Shown here: one piece after another, positions 1 through 8,313 of the stretch
How the letters are laid out: every line of letters begins with the position of its first letter
How positions within the stretch are numbered: the stretch's first letter is position 1
Origin: UBA4660 sp034408895
Lineage (GTDB): Bacteria; Bacteroidota; Bacteroidia; Flavobacteriales_D; Sanyastnellaceae
Direction: 5' to 3'
Assembly (NCBI GenBank): GCA_034408895.1
Contig: JAWXCI010000017.1
Location: 1 to 29,971, forward strand
Length of the DNA stretch: 29,971 bases
Position numbers and translations under genes: made by a program
The notes under the pieces: generated by a model
What the model saw: only the letters and a program-made list of their open reading frames with translations
The model's database searches: none
What the model was told of the DNA's origin: nothing

Positions 1-558
1 TCGTGCCACTTTTTGTTCGGTTGTACTGATGAAGAAGCATGCAACTATGACCCCACTGCAATTTGTGAGGATGGTTCATGCCACTTCCTATTTGGATGCA
101 CGGATGAAGAAGCCTGCAACTACGATCCCACGGCAATTTGTGATGACGGTTCATGCCATTTTCTGTTTGGATGCACTAATACTAATGCATGCAACTACGA
201 TCCAACTGCAATTTGTGAGGATGGTTCATGTCACTTCTTATTTGGATGCACGAATGTGAACGCCTGCAATTACAATCCAACCGCTATCTGCGACAACGGT
301 TCTTGCACCTTTCCTGGCTGCAATGATCCTGATGCATTGAATTACAATCCCGCTGCAGGATGCAATGATGGAAGTTGTGAATACTGCACCGGAGACCTCA
401 ATGAGGATCTAGCGGTGAACGTAAATGACCTTCTCATTTTATCATCGGCTTTTGGTTGTTCAGTCAATTGCACTATCGGTGACATCAATGAAGATGGGGT
501 GGTCAATGTCGCTGATGTGCTCATCTTCATTGCCTATTTCGGGTCGAGTTGTCAGTAA
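1..558 (+). CDS. 3' end of a secreted Cys-rich repeat protein with dockerin-like tail (5' truncated by window)
   Basis: The frame is open from base 1, so the start lies outside the window. The visible part has four near-identical 25-residue units (FGCTDEEACNYDPTAIC followed by E/D-DGSCHFL), then a divergent fifth unit (GCNDPDALNYNPAAGC). Each unit has conserved Cys, Asn-Tyr and Asp-Gly-Ser-Cys positions. The C-terminal ~55 residues hold two calcium-loop-like segments, GDLNEDLAVNVNDLL and GDINEDGVVNVADVL, which resemble type I dockerin duplicated loops. Such repeats are common in large secreted proteins of aquatic Bacteroidota; their function is not established, and extracellular or surface adhesion is only a guess. 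The next gene, 103 bp downstream on the same strand, carries the same repeat type and the same kind of tail, so the two probably share an export or anchoring route. No classical type IX secretion C-terminal domain is evident. Confidence 0.8.
   Translation, partial: SCHFLFGCTDEEACNYDPTAICEDGSCHFLFGCTDEEACNYDPTAICDDGSCHFLFGCTNTNACNYDPTAICEDGSCHFLFGCTNVNACNYNPTAICDNGSCTFPGCNDPDALNYNPAAGCNDGSCEYCTGDLNEDLAVNVNDLLILSSAFGCSVNCTIGDINEDGVVNVADVLIFIAYFGSSCQ
16..315 (+). repeat. Four tandem 75-bp coding repeats
   Basis: Units begin at 16, 91, 166 and 241. Each encodes one 25-residue GCTxxxACNYDPTAIC module. Units 1 to 3 are very similar at DNA level, differing mainly in the codons after GCT (DEE, DEE, TNTN-type), while unit 4 is more diverged. 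The array runs off the left edge, so the copy number is unknown. Close DNA identity implies recent duplication or ongoing homogenisation. Confidence 0.85.
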
Positions 559-661
559 AGAATCAGCCAGCAAAAACCTTTTGCAACTCATTGCCGTTTT
601 ACCGTTTCGGGTGAAAAAGATTCGCCCTATAAAATTATTTCAAATCAAAACCAATTACAAG

Positions 662-2959
662 ATGAAAAAATGTTTATGTGTTTTCTTGCTGGCAATGCTT
701 TGTTCAGCCTTTAGTGTTTCGGCCCAGCAAAATCTTCCTTCATGGGAAACACCTTTTGTTGATGGAGAACTTATCGTGATGTTCCACGAGGGGCATAGTT
801 ACGAAACCCTGCTTGATGTAATGAGCATCTACCGGGGAGTGGAAACCAAAATCACATTAGTAAAGCCATTGTCGGAGTTATCGTCCATTTACCTCTATCG
901 CATTGACCCCAATGTGGTGAACCAATACGAGGTATTGGAATTAATCCGCTCCATGAATTCCACCAGAGCTGCACAGTTCAACCACTATGTGGAAGAACGC
1001 ATCACCCCAAACGATACCCAGTTTGCAAGCCAGTGGCATCATGTTGATCCCTCTGACAATGACATTGACGCTCCAGATGCATGGGACACCACAACCGGAG
1101 GCACTGCTGCCAATGGCGAACGTGTGGTAGCCTGCGTGGTAGAACCGTCAGGTGCGAATTACAACCATGCTGATTTGATTGGGAACCACTGGACCAACAC
1201 AGCAGAAACAGCCAACGGAATTGATGATGATGGAAATGGAAGAATTGATGACATCAACGGTTGGAACACACCTTCCAACAACGGCACTATACCGAATGGC
1301 AGTCATGGTACTTCTGTGTCGGGTATGATAGGAGCGGTGGGAAACAACGCCAGTGGTGGCGCAGGGGTGAACTGGGATGTGGACATCATGCAGGTAGTAG
1401 TGGGCGGACTTAGCGAGGCCAACGTCATTGCTGCTTACGATTATCCGCACGACATGCGCAATACATTCAACATTACCAATGGAGTAAGCGGTGCGTTTGT
1501 GGTGGTTACTAACTCCTCTTGGGGAATTGATAACGCCAATCCTGCAAGCTATCCTGTATGGTGTAACTATTATGATGATATGGGTGCGGTGGGAATTCTC
1601 AGTTGTGCAGCCACAGCCAACAACAACGTGAACATTGATGTGGTGGGCGATATGCCGACCGGATGTTCAAGTCCATACCTTATTTCCGTGACAGCAACTA
1701 ACAGTAGTGACGTCAGGACTTTTAGTGGTTATGGTGCTGTTGGAGTTGACCTTGCAGCACCCGGCCAATCGGTTTGGCTGCCCACCGGTACGGGATCAGG
1801 AAGTACAACCTACGGTTCAGTAACCGGAACTTCATTTGCCAGCCCATGTGTGGCTGGTGCAGTTGCGCTGCTTTACTCGGCACCGTGTTTAACGTTTGCC
1901 AATAACGCGATGAGCGATCCTGACGGTACTGCAATTCTTGTACGCGATGCCATTTTTGATGGTGTGGATGCCGTGGCCGGTCTTTCAGGTTTTGTGGCTA
2001 CAGGGGGACGGCTTAATGTGAACAATGCCGTTGATTTGCTGATGGCAGGCTGCGGTGTGGTGGCAGTTCCCGGATGCACTGATGCGACTGCCTGCAATTT
2101 CGATCCCGCGGCCATATCGAACGATGGATCATGTACTTATCCCGGATGCACTGATCCGACATCATGTAACTATGATGCAACAGCGGGTTGTGATGATGGT
2201 TCATGTTCTGCCTCGCCCGCCTGGTTCCAGGATGCTGACCAGGACACTTACGGAAATAATGCTTCACCGCTTTATGTGTGCAGTGCGCCTTGCAATGGCA
2301 GCTACACTATCACAATCAACAGCAATGGTTATTGGATTGATGAAATATCGTGGACATTCAAGGATGCATCGAATGTCACCATAGCATCTGGCGGGCCATA
2401 TGGATTAGGCGGAACCCCAATTGTGAACGTGAGTTCATCCAACGGCCCCTTCACATTTTTCATAGAAACAGATGGAACATTTGATGATAATTATCCAAGC
2501 TGGTCGGTGACGTCAGGCACCGGATTGTTGCTTGCTTCTGGCACAACTACCGGTGGAAATACTTACACCGTGGGGGGCATTGATTGCTCCTACGTTTCCA
2601 ACAACAACGATTGTGATGACAACAATCCGGCTATCACTTCATCGCCTGAAAACTTATGCAACGGGATAGATGATGATTGTGACGGACAGATAGATGAAGG
2701 CCGGGTGGATGGATGTATGGATGCGGCAGCGAGCAACTATAATGCAGCAGCCAATTGCGATGATGGTTCATGTTCTTATGGAACCTGTCTTGGTGATTTT
2801 GACGGCAACGGTGTAATCAATACTGCCGACCTGCTTCTTTTCATGGGAGCATTTGGATGTGCATCGTCCTGCGGGGTGTTTGATTTTGATGGGAATGATG
2901 GCGTGAACGTTAGTGATTTACTGCTGTTTATGGCGGTGTTTGGGACGTTGTGTCCGTAG
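662..2959 (+). CDS. Secreted S8 (subtilisin-like) peptidase homologue with Cys-rich repeats and dockerin-like C-terminus
   Basis: The start at 662 is chosen because it opens a clear signal peptide (MKKCLCVFLLAMLCSAFSVSA, cleaved near residue 21); earlier Met codons overlap the previous gene. The product is 765 residues. The S8 domain spans roughly 135-475. It has His215 in GSHGTS, the oxyanion Asn284 in TNSSWG and Ser391 in GTSFASP. The usual catalytic Asp block (VxDxG) instead reads VVEPSGANYNHADL around residue 161, so the Asp is apparently missing or replaced by Glu. An IDDDGNGRIDD loop typical of Bacteroidota S8 proteins follows. After the peptidase come two GCTDxxxCNYD repeats, a domain of unknown type, a MopE-like Asp/Cys segment (NDCDDNNPAI to NGIDDDCDGQIDEG), another repeat, and two dockerin-like loops (GDFDGNGVINTADLL, DFDGNDGVNVSDLL). 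It likely acts outside the cell. Confidence 0.85.
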   Translation: MKKCLCVFLLAMLCSAFSVSAQQNLPSWETPFVDGELIVMFHEGHSYETLLDVMSIYRGVETKITLVKPLSELSSIYLYRIDPNVVNQYEVLELIRSMNSTRAAQFNHYVEERITPNDTQFASQWHHVDPSDNDIDAPDAWDTTTGGTAANGERVVACVVEPSGANYNHADLIGNHWTNTAETANGIDDDGNGRIDDINGWNTPSNNGTIPNGSHGTSVSGMIGAVGNNASGGAGVNWDVDIMQVVVGGLSEANVIAAYDYPHDMRNTFNITNGVSGAFVVVTNSSWGIDNANPASYPVWCNYYDDMGAVGILSCAATANNNVNIDVVGDMPTGCSSPYLISVTATNSSDVRTFSGYGAVGVDLAAPGQSVWLPTGTGSGSTTYGSVTGTSFASPCVAGAVALLYSAPCLTFANNAMSDPDGTAILVRDAIFDGVDAVAGLSGFVATGGRLNVNNAVDLLMAGCGVVAVPGCTDATACNFDPAAISNDGSCTYPGCTDPTSCNYDATAGCDDGSCSASPAWFQDADQDTYGNNASPLYVCSAPCNGSYTITINSNGYWIDEISWTFKDASNVTIASGGPYGLGGTPIVNVSSSNGPFTFFIETDGTFDDNYPSWSVTSGTGLLLASGTTTGGNTYTVGGIDCSYVSNNNDCDDNNPAITSSPENLCNGIDDDCDGQIDEGRVDGCMDAAASNYNAAANCDDGSCSYGTCLGDFDGNGVINTADLLLFMGAFGCASSCGVFDFDGNDGVNVSDLLLFMAVFGTLCP

Positions 2960-2986
2960 TGCGCAGATGCAACATTGTTAAATATG

Positions 2987-3020
2987 AAAGCCGCCACGCT
3001 ACATGGCATGGCGGCTTTTT
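2987..3020 (+). terminator. Rho-independent terminator after the S8 peptidase gene
   Basis: A 9-bp GC-rich stem (AAGCCGCCA with TGGCGGCTT) encloses a 12-nt loop and ends in a run of T. It lies 28 bp after the stop codon of the peptidase gene and separates it from nadK. Confidence 0.85.
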
Positions 3021-3094
3021 ATTTTCATTAAAATCATCGGAAACTTTATCTTTTCCTTGTGTCGCTTCGCAGCTTTCAATGACATTTGCCCCCG

Positions 3095-3970
3095 ATGAAA
3101 ATAGCCATCTACGGAAAAAAAGTAGAGGACATTCACCTGCCTAATTTGCAGAGGTTGTTCGATTCGCTCCAGCAGAAAAAAATTCAGGTGGGTGTGTTCG
3201 ACTCTTTTCACGGCTACCTCGCAAGCAAAATTTCCTTTCCAAAAAACCAACTCCGCTTTAGCAGTTTTCAGGACGTACCCGGTTTCGATTTCCTTTTTTC
3301 CATTGGTGGTGATGGCACTTTGCTGGATACCGCTGGCATAGTGAGGGACAGCGGTGTGCCTGTGCTAGGCATCAACACCGGGCGACTCGGCTTCCTTTCC
3401 CATGTGGATGCTGACGATGCCGGTGAAGCGCTTGATGCGTTACTGAATAATAGCTTTTCGCTAGACCAACGTTCGCTCATTTCCGTTACCGGCAACCAAC
3501 AACAATATGGCGAATTTCCTTATGCGCTTAACGAAGTAACTGTCCTCAACAAGGAACGCAACTCCATGATCACCATTCATGCTTATGTAAATGACGAGTA
3601 CATGTGTACCTATTGGGCCGATGGGCTGATAGTGGCCACACCAACAGGTTCTACCGCTTATTCCCTGTCGTGCGGAGGCCCCATAGTTACTCCTGATTCA
3701 GCCACCCTTATTCTTACGCCCATTGCGCCCCACAACCTGAACGTTCGCCCATTTGTGATATCCAACAAGAACAAAATTTCATTGCGCACGGAAGGACGTG
3801 ATGGCCACTTCCTGCTTTCGCTGGACAGCCGTTCCTTCACCATTGACAGCCACACTATTCTTGAACTGACCCTCGCTCCCTTCCAAATAAACCTGGTGAA
3901 CATTGAGGGGCAATCTTTCTTCAATACTATCAGGAATAAACTTGCCTGGGGACTGGATAAGAGGAATTGA
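3095..3970 (+). CDS. nadK: NAD kinase
   Basis: Phosphorylates NAD to NADP using ATP or polyphosphate in the cytoplasm. The 291-residue product has the diagnostic GGDGT loop (residues 71-75), NTGRLGF (94-100), the NEVTV segment (~146-150) that helps bind NAD, and the glycine-rich ADGLIVATPTGSTAYSLSCGG block (~175-195). Length fits the family. A TTG codon at 3086 is in frame, but the ATG at 3095 gives the conserved MKIAIYGKK start and is preferred. The gene is preceded by a terminator and followed by about 160 bp without a gene, so it is probably transcribed alone. Confidence 0.95.
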   Translation: MKIAIYGKKVEDIHLPNLQRLFDSLQQKKIQVGVFDSFHGYLASKISFPKNQLRFSSFQDVPGFDFLFSIGGDGTLLDTAGIVRDSGVPVLGINTGRLGFLSHVDADDAGEALDALLNNSFSLDQRSLISVTGNQQQYGEFPYALNEVTVLNKERNSMITIHAYVNDEYMCTYWADGLIVATPTGSTAYSLSCGGPIVTPDSATLILTPIAPHNLNVRPFVISNKNKISLRTEGRDGHFLLSLDSRSFTIDSHTILELTLAPFQINLVNIEGQSFFNTIRNKLAWGLDKRN

Positions 3971-4093
3971 AGTAGGGGCTTAGGGAAACGGCAAGGTTGT
4001 CGCGACCGCACTTGAAAGCCATGACTGTCAAGCCTTCCTATCCGATTCAAAAAAATTTTCATTATTTTTCAACACCATGTTGTGACGCCCCTC

Positions 4094-4101
4094 TATTTTT
4101 G
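4094..4101 (+). promoter_or_regulatory. Candidate Bacteroidota -7 box (TATTTTTG)
   Basis: TATTTTTG matches the Bacteroidota -7 consensus TAnnTTTG and lies 29 bp upstream of the small lipoprotein start at 4131. No well-spaced -33 TTTG is obvious; a TTTTC tract lies about 23 bp upstream. It would drive the lipoprotein and sprT-like pair. This is a motif match only. Confidence 0.35.
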
Positions 4102-4130
4102 TCTCCCTTTCCCAGCAGCAGCGAAAAATC

Positions 4131-4310
4131 ATGCGTTTTCCACATCCATTCTCATCAAGACAGCAGTCGGCAATCCTATTGCTGGTATGTGTAATGATGC
4201 TTGGATCGTGTGTAATTTTTCGCGGGAAAAACAAGTGTAACACATGTCCCACATGGAATAAGATTCCGGTAGAATCACGTTATGAGTCATATCACCCAAC
4301 GAACCACTAG
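4131..4310 (+). CDS. Small lipoprotein, 59 residues
   Basis: A short open frame with a positively charged N-terminus (MRFPHPFSSRQQ), a hydrophobic stretch (SAILLLVCVMM) and a lipobox LGSC giving Cys27 as the likely lipidated residue. The mature peptide is only about 33 residues and carries a CxxC pair in KCNTCPTWN. I do not recognise a named family; short lipoproteins with a Cys-x-x-Cys-Pro motif occur in Bacteroidota, but their role is unknown to me. The 3' end overlaps the start of the SprT-like gene by 29 bp in another frame, which suggests co-transcription and possible translational coupling. Confidence 0.6.
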   Translation: MRFPHPFSSRQQSAILLLVCVMMLGSCVIFRGKNKCNTCPTWNKIPVESRYESYHPTNH

Positions 4311-4905
4311 TCTCGAACCTGTTCTTGGCCGCTTTATCCCAAAGTCGGCCATTGAGTTGGCTTGCCGCAAACTGCGGGAAATCCCCTGTAACATAGAAAT
4401 AACCGAAGAGCGCAAAACCGTTCATGGCGATTTCCGCGCCTCGCGCGGTCGTTCAACCATCACTGTAAACGGCACCCTCAATTCGTATGCATTCCTTATT
4501 ACCCTGATGCACGAACTGGCCCATTTGAAAACATGGGAAGAATACCGCAACAGCCCGAAACCTCACGGTGCTGAATGGAAAAGCCAATTCCGAAGATGCC
4601 TCGGCCCATTCATTCGAAATGGAGTATTCCCTGGAGATGTTGAGCGAGCGTTGCTGAGTTACCTGGACAACCCGGCCGCTGCGACTTGCAGCGACCTCAC
4701 CCTTTCCCGGGTTCTTGCCCGCTACGACAAAAAAGTGCGCGGGGAATACATGCTGGACGAACTTCCGGTTAACTCGCGTTTCATCTTTAACGATAATCGC
4801 GAATTCATCAAAGGCACCAAAGTGCGCACTCGCTACCAGTGCACCTGCACCCGCACAAAGCATATCTATCTTTTTTCGCCTTTGGCTAAAGTGAAGAAGG
4901 CATAA
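4282..4905 (+). CDS. SprT-like zinc metalloprotease domain protein
   Basis: The 207-residue product has HELAH at residues 77-81, the zinc-binding and catalytic HExxH signature, and a likely third ligand His95 in KPHGAEWK, the usual order of the SprT-like family (related to SPRTN/Wss1). The C-terminal part is basic and lacks an obvious signal peptide, so the protein should be cytoplasmic. Bacterial SprT-like proteins are poorly characterised; proteolysis of DNA-crosslinked proteins is known for eukaryotic relatives and is only inferred here. The ATG at 4282 lies within the end of the lipoprotein gene. The C-terminal region holds a YQCTCTRT stretch where many homologues carry a zinc ribbon; only two Cys are visible, so that element may be degenerate. 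Confidence 0.85.
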   Translation: MSHITQRTTSLEPVLGRFIPKSAIELACRKLREIPCNIEITEERKTVHGDFRASRGRSTITVNGTLNSYAFLITLMHELAHLKTWEEYRNSPKPHGAEWKSQFRRCLGPFIRNGVFPGDVERALLSYLDNPAAATCSDLTLSRVLARYDKKVRGEYMLDELPVNSRFIFNDNREFIKGTKVRTRYQCTCTRTKHIYLFSPLAKVKKA

Positions 4906-5112
4906 GAGCACGGGTTATCTAACCTCGCTGCCAGCCTCAATCACCAATATGGGCTGGACCCATCGGCCTGAAAAATTTTCCATCGTAAATCAAGGTTTTT
5001 TGAACCAAGTTCACTCTTCTGGCTTGCACAGGCATTGTTCTTGTCAACAAATTTTTTACGAAGAAATTCCTTAAACTGCCAATACCGCTAATCGAATTTT
5101 TTTGAATCCAAT

Positions 5113-5235
5113 ATGCAAAATCGCAAAAAATATCTGCCTGGTACACGCAGCCATGACTACATGCTTATTGGTATCGGTATTTTCTGTGTGCTTGCTCTTG
5201 TAACCATTATAGCAATGGTCTACATTCTCAAATAA
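5113..5235 (+). CDS. Small single-pass membrane protein, 40 residues
   Basis: The open frame starts at ATG 5113 and encodes a basic N-terminus (MQNRKKYLPGTRSHDYM) followed by one long hydrophobic segment (LIGIGIFCVLALVTIIAMVY), ending in ILK. Its stop codon lies 6 bp upstream of the TonB-dependent receptor start, so the two are probably co-transcribed. It is short but has a complete topology and a tight link to the next gene. No family is recognised. A role beside the receptor is inferred only from position. Confidence 0.55.
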   Translation: MQNRKKYLPGTRSHDYMLIGIGIFCVLALVTIIAMVYILK

Positions 5236-5241
5236 ATCTCT

Positions 5242-7650
5242 ATGAAAAAACTTTTGCTCAGCCTTGTTTTACTCTCCATTAACACGCACTTTTTTTGCCA
5301 AACAATTACTGTCAGGGATGCGCTCACCCTGCAGCCTCTTGAATTCGTAAACATTTCCAGCCCCGACCTTCAAAAAGGAATTGTAACCAACGTGTTTGGG
5401 GAGACCGAAGTGGTGACCCTCTTTGGCGCACAGGACATAGTAATTTCCTTATTGGGCTATTATGATATGAGTACTTCGTGGCGGGGGCTTGCCCAAATGA
5501 ATTTTGAAATCCACCTGGTGCCTAAAACCGATGGGATGACGGGTGTGGTGGTGTACGGTAACAAGTTCGAAGAAAAGGCCGAAGACCTGGCACAGCGCAT
5601 CGAAGTATTGGACAGCCGTAAACTCGAATTTCTCAGTCAACCCACCACCGCAGATGTACTTGCCAATTCAACGGGCATCATGGTGCAGAAGAGCCAGCTC
5701 GGTGGTGGTTCGCCCATTATTCGCGGTTTTGAAGCTAACAAAGTACTTATGGTGATTGATGGTGTGCGATTGAACAATGCCATATACCGTGGAGGCCATT
5801 TGCAAAACGTGGTGACCATGGACAACGCGGTGATGGAAAGAATTGAAATAGTGTATGGCCCCGGCTCAGTGGTGTACGGTAGCGATGCACTGGGCGGTGT
5901 GATGCACTTCTACACAAAGCGCCCGCACCTGGCACCCTCAGGAAAAGAATTCTACAATACGGTGAACACTTTTGTGCGATATAGTTCTGCTGCGCAAGAG
6001 CAAACCGGCCATGCCGATTTTAATCTCGGTGGAAAAAAGTGGGCGAGTTTCACTTCCATCACTTATTCCGATTTTGATGACCTGCGCATGGGAAATCTTC
6101 GCAACCCTTTTTATGGAAACTGGGGAAGGCGCGACTGGTATGTAGAACGCATTGTTGGTAAGGATTCAATGCTGGTAAATCCTAATCCGAACATTCAGGT
6201 GCAAACCGGATACAAGCAATACGATGTGATGGAAAAAATCCTCTTTGCACAAAATGATAACGTCAACCACATTTTCAACCTTCAATTTTCTACCAGCAGC
6301 GATGTGCCGCGATACGATCGTCTTACACAAACCATCGGAGGATTGCCGCGATTTGCGGAGTGGTATTACGGCCCACAACAAAGATTGATGGCAGCTTACA
6401 ACCTGGAACTGGAAAGCGACAGTGCGTTTTACGATCACGCAAAAGTGACTCTTGCTTACCAAAATATTGAGGAAAGCCGCCACGACAGATGGCTCAATAA
6501 GACTGCGCTCAACCACCGAACAGAACTACTTGACATCTACACTCTTAATGCGGATTTCGAAAACAGGGTTAAGAAACATGAATTGCGTTTCGGGATCGAA
6601 GCCGGATTGAATGAGGTGAACTCTACCGCATTTGTTGAAGATATTGAAACATTGCAACAAGATGTTTTGGACACGCGATATCCTGATGGAGGTTCAACGA
6701 TGCAAAACATGGCGGCCTATTTCACCCACACAATTGAAGCAGGCGAGCGCTGGATTTTTTCAGAAGGAATACGGGTGAGCAACGTGTCATTGGAAGCGAA
6801 TTTCCGCGATACTACATTTTTCGCTTTTCCTTTTGAAAATGTGAGCCAGAACAACTCGGCAGTAAATGGCAACCTCGGTATAGTGATGAAGCCTGATACC
6901 GGCTGGCGTGTTTCATTACTTGCTTCTACCGGTTTCCGCGCCCCGAATGTGGATGACCTCGCAAAAATTTTTGAATCAGTTCCCGGCAATGTCATTGTTC
7001 CCAATCCCACCCTTAAACCAGAGTACACTTACAACCTTGACCTTGGAGTTACCAAAAATTTCGATGATCAGGCTAGCGCTTCGGTCACAGGCTTCTACAC
7101 TATTTATGACAATGCAATCACGACTGCACCAGGAACTTTCAACGGAAGTAATACCATTATTTTTTCAGGCGACACCAGCAATGTGATAACAAGCGTGAAC
7201 GCTGAGGAGGCTTACCTCTATGGATTGAATTCTTCTTTCGAAGCAGACGTGACATCACAGTTCTCTGTTAACACTTCTTTGTCTTATACCGTTGGAAAAA
7301 TTATGACCGACACAACTGATTATCCGCTCGACCATATTCCGCCACCTTTCGGCAAAACAGGTTTCCGATACAAGCGCCCGCAGTTTCAGGGAGAGGTGTA
7401 TGCGCAATACAGCGGCTGGAAAAGGTTGAGTGATTACAACTTGATTGGTGAAGACAATTTCGCCAATGCCACTTCGGAAGGCATGCCATCATGGATAACA
7501 CTCAACCTTCGTGTGGCTTGGCAATTGAACCGATACCTGCAAGTGCAGGGCGCTTTAGAAAATGCACTGGACCAACACTACCGGGTTTTCGCATCGAACA
7601 TCTCTGCTCCCGGCAGAAATCTTTCCCTCACTTTCAGGGCGAGGGTTTAG
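5242..7650 (+). CDS. TonB-dependent outer-membrane receptor with carboxypeptidase-regulatory-like N-terminus
   Basis: An 802-residue outer-membrane receptor. Residues 1-19 form a signal peptide; ~20-100 is a CarboxypepD_reg-like beta domain; ~110-230 is the plug domain, with SPIIRGFEANKVLMVIDGVR and the MERIEIVYGPGSVVYGSDALGG block. The rest is the 22-strand barrel, ending in an aromatic/hydrophobic terminal strand (NLSLTFRARV). The plug sequence and the RGGHLQNV segment resemble the heme/hemoglobin and siderophore receptor group more than SusC, but the ligand cannot be assigned from sequence alone. There is no SusD partner next to it. The gene follows the 40-residue membrane protein by 6 bp, and an inverted-repeat region lies just downstream. 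Confidence 0.9.
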   Translation: MKKLLLSLVLLSINTHFFCQTITVRDALTLQPLEFVNISSPDLQKGIVTNVFGETEVVTLFGAQDIVISLLGYYDMSTSWRGLAQMNFEIHLVPKTDGMTGVVVYGNKFEEKAEDLAQRIEVLDSRKLEFLSQPTTADVLANSTGIMVQKSQLGGGSPIIRGFEANKVLMVIDGVRLNNAIYRGGHLQNVVTMDNAVMERIEIVYGPGSVVYGSDALGGVMHFYTKRPHLAPSGKEFYNTVNTFVRYSSAAQEQTGHADFNLGGKKWASFTSITYSDFDDLRMGNLRNPFYGNWGRRDWYVERIVGKDSMLVNPNPNIQVQTGYKQYDVMEKILFAQNDNVNHIFNLQFSTSSDVPRYDRLTQTIGGLPRFAEWYYGPQQRLMAAYNLELESDSAFYDHAKVTLAYQNIEESRHDRWLNKTALNHRTELLDIYTLNADFENRVKKHELRFGIEAGLNEVNSTAFVEDIETLQQDVLDTRYPDGGSTMQNMAAYFTHTIEAGERWIFSEGIRVSNVSLEANFRDTTFFAFPFENVSQNNSAVNGNLGIVMKPDTGWRVSLLASTGFRAPNVDDLAKIFESVPGNVIVPNPTLKPEYTYNLDLGVTKNFDDQASASVTGFYTIYDNAITTAPGTFNGSNTIIFSGDTSNVITSVNAEEAYLYGLNSSFEADVTSQFSVNTSLSYTVGKIMTDTTDYPLDHIPPPFGKTGFRYKRPQFQGEVYAQYSGWKRLSDYNLIGEDNFANATSEGMPSWITLNLRVAWQLNRYLQVQGALENALDQHYRVFASNISAPGRNLSLTFRARV

Positions 7651-7653
7651 AAA

Positions 7654-7756
7654 GAATTACGAATTGCGAAGCACGTAGGTAGTGGATTACAAATGACGAA
7701 TTGTGTGTACCCTGAATTACAAATCCCGAGTTGCATTTGTTCGTAATTCGTAATTC
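7654..7756. repeat. Intergenic inverted-repeat element (GAATTACGAATT type)
   Basis: A 17-bp arm GAATTACGAATTGCGAA at 7654-7670 is the reverse complement, with one mismatch, of TTCGTAATTCGTAATTC at 7740-7756. Between the arms lie two direct copies of a related 20-bp unit (7684-7703 and 7714-7733, 16 of 20 identical) beginning GGATTACAAAT or GAATTACAAAT. The element fills the gap between the convergent receptor and biotin carrier genes and overlaps the latter's stop codon by 2 bp. It could fold into a long hairpin and act as a bidirectional terminator or be a small mobile repeat. Confidence 0.7.
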
Positions 7757-8264
7757 AAAAGAATTCTACCAGTACAGCATTCTTCTCCACTGCAATTCCC
7801 TTTTGAACCCGAATTATTTTGACTGTACCAGATGCGGGGCTTTTAATTACGTTTTCCATTTTCATGGCTTCGAGTACAACTAGTGGCGAATCTTTATCCA
7901 CTTGTTGTCCTGCCTCCACCAACACTTGCAGCACCAGGCCAGGCATGGGTGCTTTCACATCTTTGTGCACGGCAGGCCCGGAGGATTCCATGCCGAGGCT
8001 CTTCAGCAGATCATCAAATTTGTCTTTGAGTTTAACAAGGTGAAATCGGTTGTTCACTTTTAGCTCAATGGTTTTTTCTTCTTTGTTGATGGCGATGATT
8101 TCAATGCGATACGACTTCGCGAGGTGTAGAATGTGAAAACGGGTAGCGCTCGTCTCGTGTACATCGGGCAAAATGGATTTTCCGTTAATGGAAATATTTG
8201 TCCTGTCGGCAGAAAGTTCTAGCTGGAAAGTTTTTCTATCATCAACCGTTGCGTGGAAGTTCAT
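7755..8264 (-). CDS. Biotin carboxyl carrier protein subunit (acyl-CoA carboxylase type)
   Basis: A 169-residue protein carrying covalently bound biotin between a biotin carboxylase and a carboxyltransferase. The C-terminal biotinyl domain (~98-169) includes the VKAPMPGLV entry strand and EAMKMEN with Lys135 as the biotinylation site. The N-terminal ~90 residues are a linker/beta region typical of Bacteroidota subunits of propionyl/methylmalonyl- or acetyl-CoA carboxylases. The partner carboxylase genes are not in the window, so substrate specificity cannot be fixed. It is divergent from hemW, with 49 bp between the start codons. Confidence 0.88.
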   Translation of the reverse strand: MNFHATVDDRKTFQLELSADRTNISINGKSILPDVHETSATRFHILHLAKSYRIEIIAINKEEKTIELKVNNRFHLVKLKDKFDDLLKSLGMESSGPAVHKDVKAPMPGLVLQVLVEAGQQVDKDSPLVVLEAMKMENVIKSPASGTVKIIRVQKGIAVEKNAVLVEFF

Positions 8265-8313
8265 GTGTGCAGGGATTGCTTTGGGGCGGGCGAAGCTAGA
8301 TAACTTCGCTGCC

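Noticed and set aside
8173..8313. Upstream extension of hemW
   Set aside because: It overlaps the biotin carrier gene on the other strand and the conserved HemW N-terminus starts at GTG 8314.
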